A stretch of 64,000 bases of DNA from positions 26,219,876-26,283,875 of the forward strand of contig NC_079373.1 of the NCBI RefSeq assembly GCF_021018895.1. Direction: 5' to 3'. The first letter of the stretch is position 1, and the number at the start of each line of letters is the position of its first letter. This document shows positions 11,759 to 22,121 of this stretch, piece by piece. Source of the stretch: Seriola aureovittata. Lineage: Eukaryota; Chordata; Actinopteri; Carangiformes; Carangidae. The notes beneath the pieces are model-generated. The model had not been told where the DNA came from. It did no database searches and worked only from the letters and a program-made list of their open reading frames with translations. The position numbers and the translations under genes were made by a program.

Positions 11759-12742
11759 AAGTAAAATTATGAATCACTGGTAATCACTCATTCTTTGGTT
11801 TATTACTCATTTTGATATTACCATGGATTTTTCAGAACAGAGCTTCTACCTATATTTGCTGGAATTGGAGTAACTGAGGAATGTGAAAAATGAATTGCCT
11901 TCCAGATGTTTGAATATGCCAGCATGTATATCTACCAATGTGGCATACATTACATTAGTGCCTGCTCAGTCAATTAGGCTTTTTCCCATTGGTCAATATT
12001 ATGTTGTTTGTTGAGCAAATGGCCAATCATGTTCTAGTCTATTGTCTCCGGGAAATGCATTAAAGGTGAAACTTTGTCTTTCTTTTCTGAGTTACATCCT
12101 TTTGGCTCCTGTAAAGAATATGTGTCCCACTGTACACTGTATTTTTCTAATCCTCAACCCACCAGGGTCTTGTGTGCCTATTGTGTTCAGAGTGATTATC
12201 AGCAGTTTCTCTAACAATAACAATGAGTAGAAACATTAGATTTCATTAGAAAAGAAAATTCAGCGTCATATAACGTCACATATATCATCTTTTTTATGCT
12301 ATTTTAAACACTTTTCTATATCATATTCCTTCTGCTCCTTCTGTTGGAAATAATCTGTGATAACGGATCCTATCTAGTGCAGTCTAATTGTCTCTATAAA
12401 GTAAAATCACTGCATTAAAAACTGTTAAAACATTAAAAGAATGTGGAGAAAAGAGATTTAGCTGAAATCCTTATATTTCTGGGTAATGAACTTAAACTAT
12501 TGATGTTTGTATGCTTAAAAGGTGTTGGATTCTCAAACAAAATCCAAAATGCTTTTTTTCTGATGTTGTCTCCAATAAAGAAAACGTAATTCCAGTGATG
12601 GTTTTTGTGTCCTTTCTCAGTGTAGGGGGCAGAGTAAGATTTAAAGCTTTCCAATTTTTTAAAGGGGATTTTGGAGTCTTTTGATGAAGAGATAAAGTAA
12701 ATTTTGTCTTTTCTTTCACTGACCTCTTTTAAAGTACATATT
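11759..12742. other. 3' flank of TRIM 1, non-coding
   Basis: The sequence is AT-rich and probably contains the 3' UTR. The stretch near 12130-12240 is shared with the relic flank near 7890-7930 and, further on, with the flanks of TRIM 4 and TRIM 5, as expected if units duplicated with their 3' sequence. No separate gene is seen. Confidence 0.5.
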
Positions 12743-12940
12743 TCTTGGGCTTTTTATGCCTTTATTGGATAGCATAGTAGAGAGAGACAGGAAATGGGGA
12801 GGCAGAGAGAGGGGGAATGACATGCAGTGAAGGGCCGTCCGATGCGAGATTCGAACCAGGACTGACTGCAGCGAAGACTGTAGCCTCTACATATGGGGCG
12901 CCTGCTCAACCCACTGCACCACTCAATGCCCCTGCACTAA
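12743..12940 (-). mobile_element. tRNA-derived SINE
   Basis: The plus strand carries GAGAGAGACAGGAAATGGGG, GAATGACATGCAG and GAGATTCGAACCAGGAC. The last is the complement of a tRNA-type B-box promoter (GGTTCGAATC), so the element points to the minus strand. The arrangement, including the 'tatggggcgcctgct' part, is typical of an abundant teleost SINE; I recall this from memory. A second, oppositely oriented copy is at the end of TRIM 4. Confidence 0.7.
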
Positions 12941-12949
12941 ATGCTTTTC

Positions 12950-13310
12950 TTATGTTCTACAGACGGTAACAGGCAGAAACAAAGGTCAATGGAAAGTAAA
13001 AATTAATCTTGCAAAGAGGCAATAAAATCTTGCTGACAGAGCTGCAATAAAAGATAAGGACAGTTTCAACGTTAAATTTCTTTAAAGGAAAGTTTAAGTA
13101 TACATATATACAGTATATATGCATAACATGATTTGAAGTAAAGGGTTTCCGGATCAGCCGAGGATTCCCCGTATCTTACATTTCATTGTAATACGAATAC
13201 ATATCACTGCTTCTCATACAAACATCCATGTTTGTTTTCTGTGTGTTTTTTATGTGCAGTCACACGACTATTTCACCAATAAAAACAAAATCATTTGAGT
13301 TGGATGTTGT
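12950..13310 (+). pseudogene. Relic TRIM promoter/leader region
   Basis: Bases 13015-13098 are a diverged copy of the region around the first exon of TRIM 5 (the AATAAA..CCACAGAGCTGCA block and the following leader). Bases about 13130-13310 match the flank found at 26590-26760. The ISRE is degraded to GGAAAGTTTAAG. No coding exon follows before the next leader, so a whole unit seems to have been deleted here down to its promoter. Confidence 0.55.
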
Positions 13311-13479
13311 CAGTTTATAGTTACAGTAACAAAGATGAACAAAAGTTTGAATCCATCTTGTTTCAAAGGTATAAAGAGTCAATAAAACCTCACCTACAGA
13401 GCTGCACTGAGGTGGAGCAACACTGACATATAAGGAGAGCTTCAGCGTCTAGTGAAAGTTAGTTTAAGTATCAGGAGAG

Positions 13480-13577
13480 CTGCAGTCGAGACAAGTCTCT
13501 GTTCTTCTTTCAAGGAAAACTAAACTGAATCCATCAGGTTTTTCTCAACAAAACAGCAGAGTCGGATCCAAACACTG
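13480..13577 (+). other. Non-coding first exon of TRIM 2
   Basis: It matches the TRIM 1 leader almost base for base and ends at the same AACACTG|GTGAGT donor. The ISRE equivalent, near 13451-13465, is reduced to AGTGAAAGTTAGTTT, with only one GAAA core. The intron runs to the acceptor ending at 14810. The 5' boundary is approximate. Confidence 0.55.
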
Positions 13578-13944
13578 GTGAGTACAGCTGATGAGATTTA
13601 TTGTGCTTCAACTGCTATTGACACAAACCTTAAAAGTTCCCACCCAAGGTCGAAACCAGGAGTCATTTTAAACTGAATCGGTGCATGGGTGGGGCTGTGG
13701 AGGGAAACTGTGACAATTCCCTCTTTTCTTATCCAGATTTCAACTTTCTGTCTCTCTGTTCTAAGTGTCATCGTCCTCTCTCTGTACCTGCTCTTCCTCC
13801 TCTTTGTCCAAGCTGAATCCCTGATTTCACCTATGGTTGGAAAATAGTCTCAAACTCACAGGAGCTCAGTGTCTGTGAAGATCCTCAGTGATCCAGGTGG
13901 TGATGTTTCTGAGGCTCTGCTCAGACCTGCATTAACATGTGTCT

Positions 13945-14098
13945 TCAGTGATCCGATCATAGGAAGTCAGCTCTAAGCACTTCAGTTCACACCTGGCTTT
14001 AAAATACGTCTCCACATGTGTCTTGAGTGACCATGTGGTATGTGTAGTTGTTTTGAGCCAATCCAACATTGATTGTGTGTGTGCTGGAGAGAGAGAGT

Positions 14099-14144
<46 letters not shown>

Positions 14145-14460
14145 TCGTGGCTGAGTGAATCAAAGCGCTGCTCGCAGCTCTACAGTGAAAAAAGGTTTTA
14201 TCCAATTGAAATAGTAAAATATTTTCAGTTCATTATGAAACTGTGGCGGGACGAATGAGACTGTGGCAGAGGACGTCAGTAGAGTGGGCGGTCCTTTAAT
14301 ATTGCCCAGGATGCATTTGTGTCCACACTGCTAAAAGCATGTGACACATGTGGCCCAGACCTCCTCCGAATGTGATCTGACTGATCGGATCTCAAATGCG
14401 TCAATGCATCCAACCAGGTGCTTCTCTCCCCCTCCATTATTTAGAGGAGGTGATATAAGT
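13945..14460. repeat. Intron repeat with (GA)n tract
   Basis: The segment carries GATCCGATCATAGGAAGTCAG near its left end and CTGACTGATCGGATCTC near its right end, inverted GATC-rich termini as in a common fish MITE-like family. A GA repeat at about 14083-14141 lies inside. Shorter versions without the GA part are at about 9360-9590 and 22495-22730. Family assignment is from memory. Confidence 0.35.
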
Positions 14461-14567
14461 ACAAAACCTGCTCAAAATCTTTTACCAACAGCATGAAGGG
14501 GATATTCATGTCTGTCCTCAGTCCCTTCTCTTCTTTCAGTGCTCTCCACTGAGGAAAAGCCACACCA

Positions 14568-14765
14568 ATGGTAACCCAGGTTTGTCCTCGCTGTCGACCT
14601 CTTTCTTTTTCAGACTGTAATCCTTCTTATGAACGTAGTGTTTCATTTTTATGTCGAGCATCAGGAACTTTTGTTGGACGCTTCCTGTTTTCAGTCATAC
14701 TCCTCCTTGCTGTAGACTACTTTCTCTCTGTTGCAATGGTTGCTCTTATTTTCATTGCTGGTTGA
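14568..14765 (+). other. Conserved 65-codon open frame in TRIM 2 intron 1
   Basis: The frame starts MVTQVCPRCRPLSFSDC and ends in a hydrophobic stretch (FLFSVILLLAVDYFLSVAMV). Nearly the same frame is present in TRIM 4 (22852-23049). In TRIM 1 (from 9728) a small deletion shifts the frame. It has no acceptor/donor pair that would join it to the TRIM exon in frame. It may be a relic exon or chance; no family is recognised. Confidence 0.3.
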
Positions 14766-14819
14766 CGTACAATGCAAGTTTATCTATTTTTGTTCACATT
14801 TTGTTCACAGTGTGTCGAC

Positions 14820-16418
14820 ATGTCTGCTGCCAGTTGTCTGCTGACTGAGGATCAGTTTCTGTGCTCCATCTGTCTGGATGTTTTCACTGATCCAGTCACC
14901 TTATCATGTGGACACAACTTCTGTAACAAATGCATCACTGAACACTGGGATGTTAATGTCCCAAACCAGTGTCCAAACTGTAACAAGGTTTTCTATATTA
15001 GACCTGAGCTGAGGGTCAATACTTTCATCTCTGAGATGGCTGCTCAGTTCAGACAGTCAGTTCAACAGAAAACCAGCAGCAGCAGCTCAGAGCAACAAGC
15101 TGCCAAACCAGGAGAAGTTCCCTGTGACGTCTGCACTGGAACCAAGCTGAAGGCCCTGAAGTCCTGCCTGGTTTGTCTGGCCTCCTACTGTGAGACTCAC
15201 CTGGAGCCTCATCTGACCATGTCAGGCCTGAAAAGACATCAGCTGATCGACCCTGTGGAAAACCTGGAAGGCAGAGTGTGTACGAATCATGATAAACTGC
15301 TGGAGCTGTTCTGTAAGACTGACCAGGTGTGTGTCTGCATGCTCTGCACCTATTCAGACCACAAGGCTCATGATGTTGTTCCTCTGAAAGAAGAATATGA
15401 AGGAAAGAAGGCTGAGCTGAAGGAGACAGAGGCTGAAATTCAGCAGATGATCCAGAAGAGACGACTGAAGCTTCAGGAGATCAAACGCTCAGTGGAGCTC
15501 AGTAAAGAACGAGCAGACAGAGAAACAGCAGAAGGTGTTCAGGCCTTCACTGCTCTGAAGGAGTCTGTTGAGAGAGGCCAGGCTGAATTCATCAGGACGA
15601 TCAAAGAGAAGCAGAGAAGAAGAGAGAAACAGGCTGAAGACTTCATCAAAGAGCTGGAGCAGGAAATCTCTGAGCTGAAGAAGAGAAGCAGTGAGGTGGA
15701 GCAGCTCTCAGTCTCTGAAGATCACCTCCACCTGATCCAAAGCTTCTCATCCCTGAACACTGCTCCACCCACAAAGGACTGGCTGAAAGTTGACATCCGT
15801 CCTCTGTCACACAAGGGGACAGTGGTGAGAGCTGTGATTCAGCTGGAGCAGACACTTAGTAAACAGTTGAAGAAGTTTTTTGAGAATGAGCTGAAGAGGG
15901 TCCAGCAGTATGCAGTGGATGTGACACTGGATCCTGATATAGTACATCCCAAACCCACCCAGTCTAATGATAAAAAACAGGTAAATGAGCGTTATGTCTG
16001 TAGATGTGTCTTATCAAAGCAGAGTTTCCCTTCAGGAAGATTTTACTTTGAGGTTCAGGTTAACAGGTGGTCTATGTGGACTTTAGGAGTGACCACCAAA
16101 TCCAACGTGAAGGGACGAATCACACTGAGCCCCAAGAATGGTTTCTGGACTCTATGTTTGAAACAGCGAGGTGGGTACCATGTGTCTACTGACCCATCAG
16201 TCCTTCTCCCTCTGAAGTCTCAGCCTGAGAAGGTGGGGGTGTTTGTGGATTATGAGGAGGGTCTCGTCTCCTTTTATGACGTTGATACTGCAGCTCTTAT
16301 CTACTCTTTTACTGGCTACCCGTTCCGTGACGAACTCCACCCATTCTTCAGTCCCTGTAATAATCATGTTCGTGGTTTTAAAACCTTTTTTTTTCAACAC
16401 AGCTTATGTTTACATTGA
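14820..16418 (+). CDS. TRIM 2: btr/TRIM39-like E3 ligase, RING subtype PNQCPNC
   Basis: The exon encodes 532 residues from the ATG nine bases after the acceptor. Domain order is as in TRIM 1, with all eight RING ligands and the B-box 2 cysteine present. The second half of the RING differs as a block: NVPNQCPNCNKVFYIRPEL in place of NVQCQCPICKRRYNTRPEL, a form shared only with TRIM 3. The coiled coil is almost identical to the neighbours. The SPRY carries CLKQRGGYHVSTDPSV, again like TRIM 3. The C terminus is unusual (FKTFFFQHSLCLH), made by a T-run that changes the ending after FFSPC. Likely role is ubiquitin ligation in innate immunity, inferred from the family. Confidence 0.92.
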   Translation: MSAASCLLTEDQFLCSICLDVFTDPVTLSCGHNFCNKCITEHWDVNVPNQCPNCNKVFYIRPELRVNTFISEMAAQFRQSVQQKTSSSSSEQQAAKPGEVPCDVCTGTKLKALKSCLVCLASYCETHLEPHLTMSGLKRHQLIDPVENLEGRVCTNHDKLLELFCKTDQVCVCMLCTYSDHKAHDVVPLKEEYEGKKAELKETEAEIQQMIQKRRLKLQEIKRSVELSKERADRETAEGVQAFTALKESVERGQAEFIRTIKEKQRRREKQAEDFIKELEQEISELKKRSSEVEQLSVSEDHLHLIQSFSSLNTAPPTKDWLKVDIRPLSHKGTVVRAVIQLEQTLSKQLKKFFENELKRVQQYAVDVTLDPDIVHPKPTQSNDKKQVNERYVCRCVLSKQSFPSGRFYFEVQVNRWSMWTLGVTTKSNVKGRITLSPKNGFWTLCLKQRGGYHVSTDPSVLLPLKSQPEKVGVFVDYEEGLVSFYDVDTAALIYSFTGYPFRDELHPFFSPCNNHVRGFKTFFFQHSLCLH

Positions 16419-17435
16419 GTGAACATCGAGTGTTACTCATCAGACAACATTGTGTGTGTCCTTGAACACCGACTGTGTTGAATGTATTACCATTCTCACA
16501 AAACATTTGCAAATCCGACTGTGTAATTATTTTAGATTCTGCGTGTTTACATTCATGTTTACTAGAAAGCAGTTTTCCTCTACCTTGCTTTTGTTGGCAC
16601 ATTGCTTTATTTCTTGACGCATCAACCACCTCCTTCAGATCAACTGAACTGTGTGAAATCACTGGCATTAACATTGTGTCAGACACAGGGTCCCACTCAT
16701 AGCTCAGACTCTGAAGAGTGAACCTTTCAAATAGACATTGATATGGTTTGTTTATGGCTATAATGTGCTGCTTTTCCAATTCTGAAAGTTTTTCTTTACA
16801 TTACGTTTTCTTATATCATGGTCCATTGCTTCTTCCTTTTGCCTGAAGTCTGTGATAACTGATCCCCTGTAATGTAGTCTATTCTTTTATATAAAGTACC
16901 TTCACTATCTTAAAAAACGTGGTGAAAAAATAAGCTTTTACAGAAATCACACGTCTGAGCAGGAAAGTCAAACCATCATTTGTTGTATGTATGAAAAATG
17001 TTAGATTTTGGTACAAATGACTAAATCTCCTTTTATGAATCCCACATAATTTAGTTAAATGTGTTTTCTTACATTATGGTAATTTTATTGAAATAAATAA
17101 AACGAAATGGAGAAATCTGGGAGGGTTATTCATCAGTTGATTCAGTTGTTTTTTCTTTCTTTAGAAATATACGTTTTCATGTATCATCACACAATTCAAC
17201 TTTGTTAGGAGCTTCTCTTGATTTAATTATATCACTCTGGGCACATGTAATATCTCCCAAAGTGTTGTTCTTACAACTGTTTTTACTGAGTCCTCTTCAT
17301 TGTATCTAATTTCAGATTATATGTGTTGTAAGATGATTTAATGTAATGTAAAGTTCTAGTTTTTGTGCAGTCGTGTTTCAACAGGTGATATGAAAACTTA
17401 ACCAGTGTTTGTAGAGAATAAGTGACAGCTGAGGA
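16419..17435. other. Intergenic between TRIM 2 and TRIM 3
   Basis: AT-rich non-coding sequence. From about 17150 onward it is a copy of the flank seen at about 8035-8400 (the 'atcactctgggcacatgtaat' block and what follows), which marks the start of the next duplicated unit. No gene is seen. Confidence 0.5.
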
Positions 17436-17448
17436 CGCCCTCTAGTGG
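17436..17448 (-). promoter_or_regulatory. CTCF-like motif upstream of TRIM 3
   Basis: The minus strand reads CCACTAGAGGGCG, identical to the copies at 8320 and 25740. It sits in the same duplicated flank, about 475 bases upstream of the degraded ISRE of TRIM 3. Confidence 0.55.
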
Positions 17449-17934
17449 GGTTTATCACAAACTGCAGCTGGAGGTCACACGAGGAGACGCTGTGTATAAA
17501 TAGAAAAAATGCAGAGTCATAACTACATATCAGACAGTTGATAAACTGAGTTTTAATGCAGTGATTTTGATGTTTGCTGCTTTTTTCTGTTTCAACTTTG
17601 AAAATGTAACAAATATAGTGAATGTAAATGTCACCAATAAAAAAACATGATTCCTGTGAAGTCTTTGATCTTTTCAGTTCTTTCTCAGTGGAGGGGTCAG
17701 AGTCAGATTTCTTTATTTTCTTATGTTGTTGGTTCATAGTTGTATGTTCTCCAGACTGTATCAGACTCATATTGCAGACATAAAGATCAGTAAAAAGTAA
17801 ATATTCACCTAATTTCAAAGATTAAGAGTCAATAAAACCTCTCATACAGAGCTGCACTGAGAGGCGGAGCAACACTGAAATATGAGGAGAGTTTCAATGT
17901 CTCATTTTAGAAATTAAAGTGGAAGTTAGTCTGA

Positions 17935-18025
17935 GCGAAAGCAGAGCTGCAGTCGAGACAAGTCTTTTTGAAAACTAAACTGAATCCATCAGGTTTTTCT
18001 CAACAAAAGTCTGAGCCAATCACTG
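17935..18025 (+). other. Non-coding first exon of TRIM 3
   Basis: It aligns with the leaders of the other units but is shortened, and ends AATCACTG|GTGAGT. The ISRE equivalent at 17910-17927 reads GAAATTAAAGTGGAAGTT, so the GAAANNGAAA spacing is lost. The intron to the acceptor before 18722 is only about 0.7 kb. Confidence 0.55.
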
Positions 18026-18374
18026 GTGAGTACAGCTGATAAGATTTACCGTGTTTGAAACAACCAACATTTACAAAAACTTCTCAGACAGGAAGTTCCA
18101 ATGTTTCCATTTGCTGTTGACATTGGTCAAATCAAACTTCACTAAGTTCTTTGCACTGAATTTGTAGGTGAAGCACAATAAACTCTTTGTTTCCAATGAA
18201 TTTGGGCAGGTTAATGTATTAATAAATACATTTAAGCTAAGGAGTATAATATCACATTTTGAGTAATATTTTGAGACATGATCATTGACGTGTCTTTAAT
18301 GCTTCATTTCATAATTAATTTATCTTGAGCCAAATTGTCTCTTTAATCATGTCAAAACTGTGTTTGTCTGATCA

Positions 18375-18620
18375 AGAGCAGAACTGCAATAATACATGTC
18401 TCTATTTCACTAAAGAAATCCACTTACTGAATTCATCAGTCCTCTCTGATAAACACAGCAGTGATTCTTCCAATCACTGGTCAGTAAAGTTGATAATATT
18501 TCTATATTGAAAACAGCCAACATTAATCCTAAAATTCACCTCTATTCAGAGGAAATACTCTTTTCATTGCTGACACAGATCAAATAGAACTTTCTAAAGT
18601 ACATTAACTACACAATTAAA
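18375..18620 (+). repeat. Second, diverged copy of the TRIM leader inside TRIM 3 intron 1
   Basis: The stretch CACTTACTGAATTCATCAGT..CCAATCACTGGTCAGTA and the 130 bases after it align with the leader and following intron at 17975-18170. The donor GTGAGT has become GTCAGT, which is still a possible splice site. This is a local duplication of about 200-250 bases. Confidence 0.55.
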
Positions 18621-18730
18621 GAAAAAAAATCTCTATATATATTTAAGATATTCAAATAACAAATAATTAAGAATTCTGTAATTCCATTTTTGCTTTTTCT
18701 CACTTTCAGTTTTGCCCTCAGTGTGTCGAC

Positions 18731-20344
18731 ATGTCTGCTGCCAGCTGTCGACTGACTGAGGATCAGTTTCTGTGCTCCATCTGTCTGGATGTGTTCACTG
18801 ATCCAGTCACCTTATCATGTGGACACAACTTCTGTAACAAATGCATCACTGAACACTGGGATGTTAATGTCCCAAACCAGTGTCCAAACTGTAACAAGGT
18901 TTTCTATATTAGACCTGAGCTGCATGTAAACACTTTCATCTCTGAGATGGCTGCTCAGTTCAGACAGTCAGTTCAACAGAAAACCAGCAGCAGCAGCTCA
19001 GAGCAACAAGCTGCCAAACCAGGAGAAGTTCCCTGTGACGTCTGCACTGGAACCAAACTGAAGGCCCTGAAGTCCTGCCTGGTTTGTCTGGTCTCCTACT
19101 GTGAGACTCACCTGGAGCCTCATCTGACAGTGTCAGGCCTGAAAAGACATCAGCTGATCGACCCTGTGGAAAACCTGGAAGGCAGAGTGCGTAGGAAGCA
19201 TGATAAACTGTTGGAGCTGTTCTGTAAGACTGACCAGATGTGTGTCTGCATGCTCTGCACCTATTCAGACCACAAGGCTCATGATGTTGTTCCTCTGAAA
19301 GAAGAATATGAAGGACAGAAGGCTGAGCTGAAGGAGACAGAGGCTGAAATTCAGCAGATGATCCAGAAGAGACGACTGAAGCTTCAGGAGATCAAACGCT
19401 CAGTGGAGCTCAGTAAAGAACGAGCAGACAGAGAAACAGCAGAAGGTGTTCAGGTCTTCACTGCTCTGAAGGAGTCTGTTGAGAGAGGCCAGGCTGAATT
19501 CATCAGGACAATCAAAGAGAAGCAGAGAAGAAGAGAGAAACAGGCTGAAGACTTCATCAAAGAGCTGGAGCAGGAAATCTCTGAGCTGAAGAAGAGAAGC
19601 AGTGAGGTGGAGCAGCTCTCAGTCTCTGAAGATCACCTCCACCTGATCCAAAGCTTCTCATCCCTGAACACTGCTCCACCCACCAAGGACTGGACAGAGG
19701 TCAGCTTCTGTCCTCCATCATATGAGGGGACTGTGGTGAGAGCTGTGATTCAGCTGGAGGAGACACTTATTAAACAGATAAAGAAGTTTTTTGAGGCTCA
19801 GCTGAAGAAGGTCCAGCAGTATGCAGTGGATGTGACACTGGATCCTGATATAGTACATCCCAAACCCACCCAGTCTAGTGCTAAACAGGAAGTAAAGGAG
19901 GGTGATGACTGTAGATGTGTCTTATCAAAGCAGGGTTTCACTTCAGGAAGATTTTACTTTGAGGTTCAGGTTAGCAGGTGGTCTACATGGACTTTAGGAG
20001 TGGCCAGAAAGTCCAACTTGAAGAGAGAAATCACACTGAGCCCCAAAAATGGTTTCTGGACTCTATGTTTGAAACAGCAAGGCGGGTACCATGTGTCTAC
20101 TGACCCATCAGTCCGTCTCCCCCTGAAGTCTCGGCCTGAGAAGGTGGGGGTGTTTGTGGATTATGAGGAGGGTCTGGTCTCCTTTCATGATGTTGATACT
20201 GCAGCTCTTATCTACTCTTTTACTGGCTGCTCCTTCACTGACAAACTCCACCCATTCTTCAGTCCCTGTAATAATAATGGTCGTGAAATCCACTACAGTA
20301 TGTTCCGTGACATCAACTTTAAAATCCTTCAATATTTTAAATAA
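18731..20344 (+). CDS. TRIM 3: btr/TRIM39-like E3 ligase with altered B-box 2
   Basis: The exon encodes 537 residues from the ATG just after a CCCTCAG acceptor. The RING is complete and of the PNQCPNC subtype shared with TRIM 2. In B-box 2 the first zinc ligand, Cys154 in its paralogues, is Arg: codon CGT at 19190-19192, giving GRVRRKHDKLLELFC. The remaining ligands are present. The coiled coil and PRY/SPRY are intact, with LDPD, LSPKNGFWTLCL and VDYEEG. The tail is basic/hydrophobic (MFRDINFKILQYFK). It is probably expressed as protein, but B-box 2 folding, and so higher-order assembly, may be impaired. Confidence 0.92.
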   Translation: MSAASCRLTEDQFLCSICLDVFTDPVTLSCGHNFCNKCITEHWDVNVPNQCPNCNKVFYIRPELHVNTFISEMAAQFRQSVQQKTSSSSSEQQAAKPGEVPCDVCTGTKLKALKSCLVCLVSYCETHLEPHLTVSGLKRHQLIDPVENLEGRVRRKHDKLLELFCKTDQMCVCMLCTYSDHKAHDVVPLKEEYEGQKAELKETEAEIQQMIQKRRLKLQEIKRSVELSKERADRETAEGVQVFTALKESVERGQAEFIRTIKEKQRRREKQAEDFIKELEQEISELKKRSSEVEQLSVSEDHLHLIQSFSSLNTAPPTKDWTEVSFCPPSYEGTVVRAVIQLEETLIKQIKKFFEAQLKKVQQYAVDVTLDPDIVHPKPTQSSAKQEVKEGDDCRCVLSKQGFTSGRFYFEVQVSRWSTWTLGVARKSNLKREITLSPKNGFWTLCLKQQGGYHVSTDPSVRLPLKSRPEKVGVFVDYEEGLVSFHDVDTAALIYSFTGCSFTDKLHPFFSPCNNNGREIHYSMFRDINFKILQYFK

Positions 20345-20555
20345 TCTCCCTTAAATTTAGGGTGTGTGTTTTTCTCAAGATTTTGTGCTGCCTGCCTTTC
20401 CTGTGTTGAATGTTTCTCTCCTGTATCTTGGTGCATTCTGCATGGACATCGTCACCTTTCTGCACTACTTCCTGACTGAAGAAGTATCAGGATTATTCCA
20501 CTGAACCGACAGTTAACATATCAAATGTTCAGTATAGAGATAAAATATCTATAAA
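20345..20555. other. 3' flank of TRIM 3
   Basis: AT-rich, non-coding, probably 3' UTR. It is bounded downstream by a Tc1-type transposon relic. Confidence 0.4.
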
Positions 20556-20925
20556 AGAAATAAGATGGAGGTGAAGGTTTTGGATCTTTCAACGACCAAA
20601 AGCTCACATCCAGCAGCACCAACGAATGGTTGCAAAGGAAAAGATGGACTGTTGTAAACTGGCCAGCAATGAGTCCTGACCAAAATCCCATTGAAAACCT
20701 TTGGAGAGAGCTGAAATCTGCCATTGTAAATAGGACTCTTGCAAATTTTAAAGAGGTTGAAAAGAGTGGCAGAAACTCCCTGCAGACAGGTATAAGAAGC
20801 TTCTAGATGGCTACAAGAAATGTTAAGAGTCTGTCATTGTTGCCAGAGTTTCTGCAACCAAATATTAATCAAGGGTGACAATAATTGTGTCCGGTGTACT
20901 TTTTTTAAATATAATTATCTCACTA
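20556..20925 (+). mobile_element. Tc1/mariner transposase relic (3' part)
   Basis: Reading through frameshifts, the sequence encodes a DDE transposase C-terminal part: an NDPKHTS-like start near 20595, then WPAMSPDQNPIENLW, the hallmark block of Tc1-like transposases, and a following helix region. An in-frame stop occurs near 20803. The 3' end, GTGTCCGGTGTACTTTTTTT, resembles a Tc1 terminal repeat. The 5' half is missing, so it cannot move by itself. Confidence 0.85.
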
Positions 20926-21455
20926 TTATGCAATTTTGGTTCTTTTTTTCTGTTGTTCAGTAGACTTGGGTATTTAAAAAATATTTTAATTATATAAACA
21001 GGTTAATTAGCATTTAGTTAATTTCATCTTGAATCCAACAGTGATTTTTCAAATGCTTTTTTTCTAATGTTGTGGTAATTATATTGGAATAAATAAATCC
21101 AAGTGGAAGAATCTTTGATGGTTTTACATCATTTGATTTTTCTCACGCTGCTCTGTGGTCATAATGCTCTGAAGTTAGATTTTTAAAACATACATTTTCA
21201 TGCATCATTACATCATTTAACTTACTTAGAAGGTTCTACTGATGTAGTTATATCACTCTGGGCACAGGTAATGTCTTCCAGTTGTTCTACTCTTCTATTT
21301 GTTTTCGTTGAGTCCTCTACAATGTAACTGCAGCCTCGTCATGTCAAATTATATGCGGTGTAAGGTGATTTAATGTAATGTAAAGCTTGACTTATGTTTA
21401 GTTCTGTCTCAGCAGGTGATATGAAAAGTAAACCAGTGTTTGTAGAGACTAAGGA

Positions 21456-21468
21456 CGCCCTCCAGTGG
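21456..21468 (-). promoter_or_regulatory. Degraded CTCF-like motif upstream of TRIM 4
   Basis: The minus strand reads CCACTGGAGGGCG, one substitution from the copies upstream of TRIM 1, TRIM 3 and TRIM 5 (A to G at position 6 of the core). The surrounding flank is the same duplicated sequence. Confidence 0.4.
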
Positions 21469-21994
21469 AGTTTATCGTAAACTGCAGCTTCAGATCACAA
21501 GGACATGCTGAGTAAAAGGAAAAAAGTTGTAGCGTCATAACTACATATCAGACAGTTAATAAACTGAGTTTTAATGCAGTGATTTTGATTTTTGCTGCTT
21601 TTTTCTGTTTCAACTTTGAAAATGCAACAAATATAGTGAATGTAAATGTCACCAATAAAAAAAACATGATTCCAGTGAAGTCTTTGGTCTTTTCAGTTCT
21701 TTCTCAGTGGAGGGGTCAGAGTCAGATTTAAAGCTTTCTGCCTTTCTAAAGAGGGTGTTGGAGTCTGTTGATAAAAAAGATGAAGTTGTTTTATTTCTTT
21801 ATTTTCTTATGTTGTTGGTTTATAGTTGTATGTTCTACAGACTGCAACAGACTCTTATTGCAGATATAAATGAATAGAAAGTGAATATTCACCAAGTTTC
21901 AAAGATTAAGAGTCAATAAAAGCTCTCATACAGAGCTGCACTGAGAGGCGGAGCAACACTGAAGTATGAGGAGAGTTTCAACATTTCAATCCAG

Positions 21995-22012
21995 GAAATG
22001 AAAGTGAAAGTT
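21995..22012 (+). promoter_or_regulatory. ISRE / IRF-binding element of TRIM 4
   Basis: GAAATGAAAGTGAAAGTT, identical to the TRIM 1 element and at the same distance (about 110 bases) from the first-exon donor. Confidence 0.7.
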
Positions 22013-22024
22013 AGACTGAGCGAC

Positions 22025-22121
22025 AGCTGCAGTCGACACAAGTCTGTTTTCTCTGAAGGAAAACTAAACTGAGTCCATCAGGTTTTTCTCAACAAAACAG
22101 CAGAGTCGGATCCAAACACTG
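22025..22121 (+). other. Non-coding first exon of TRIM 4
   Basis: Nearly identical to the TRIM 1 leader and ends AACACTG|GTGAGT. The intron runs to the TTCACAG acceptor ending at 23279. The 5' boundary is approximate. Confidence 0.6.

Noticed and set aside
12840..12930. Possible tRNA gene on the minus strand
   Set aside because: Only a B-box-like piece is present inside a SINE; no complete cloverleaf.
14073..14258. Arg/Glu-rich frame across the GA repeat
   Set aside because: Translated simple repeat in an intron.
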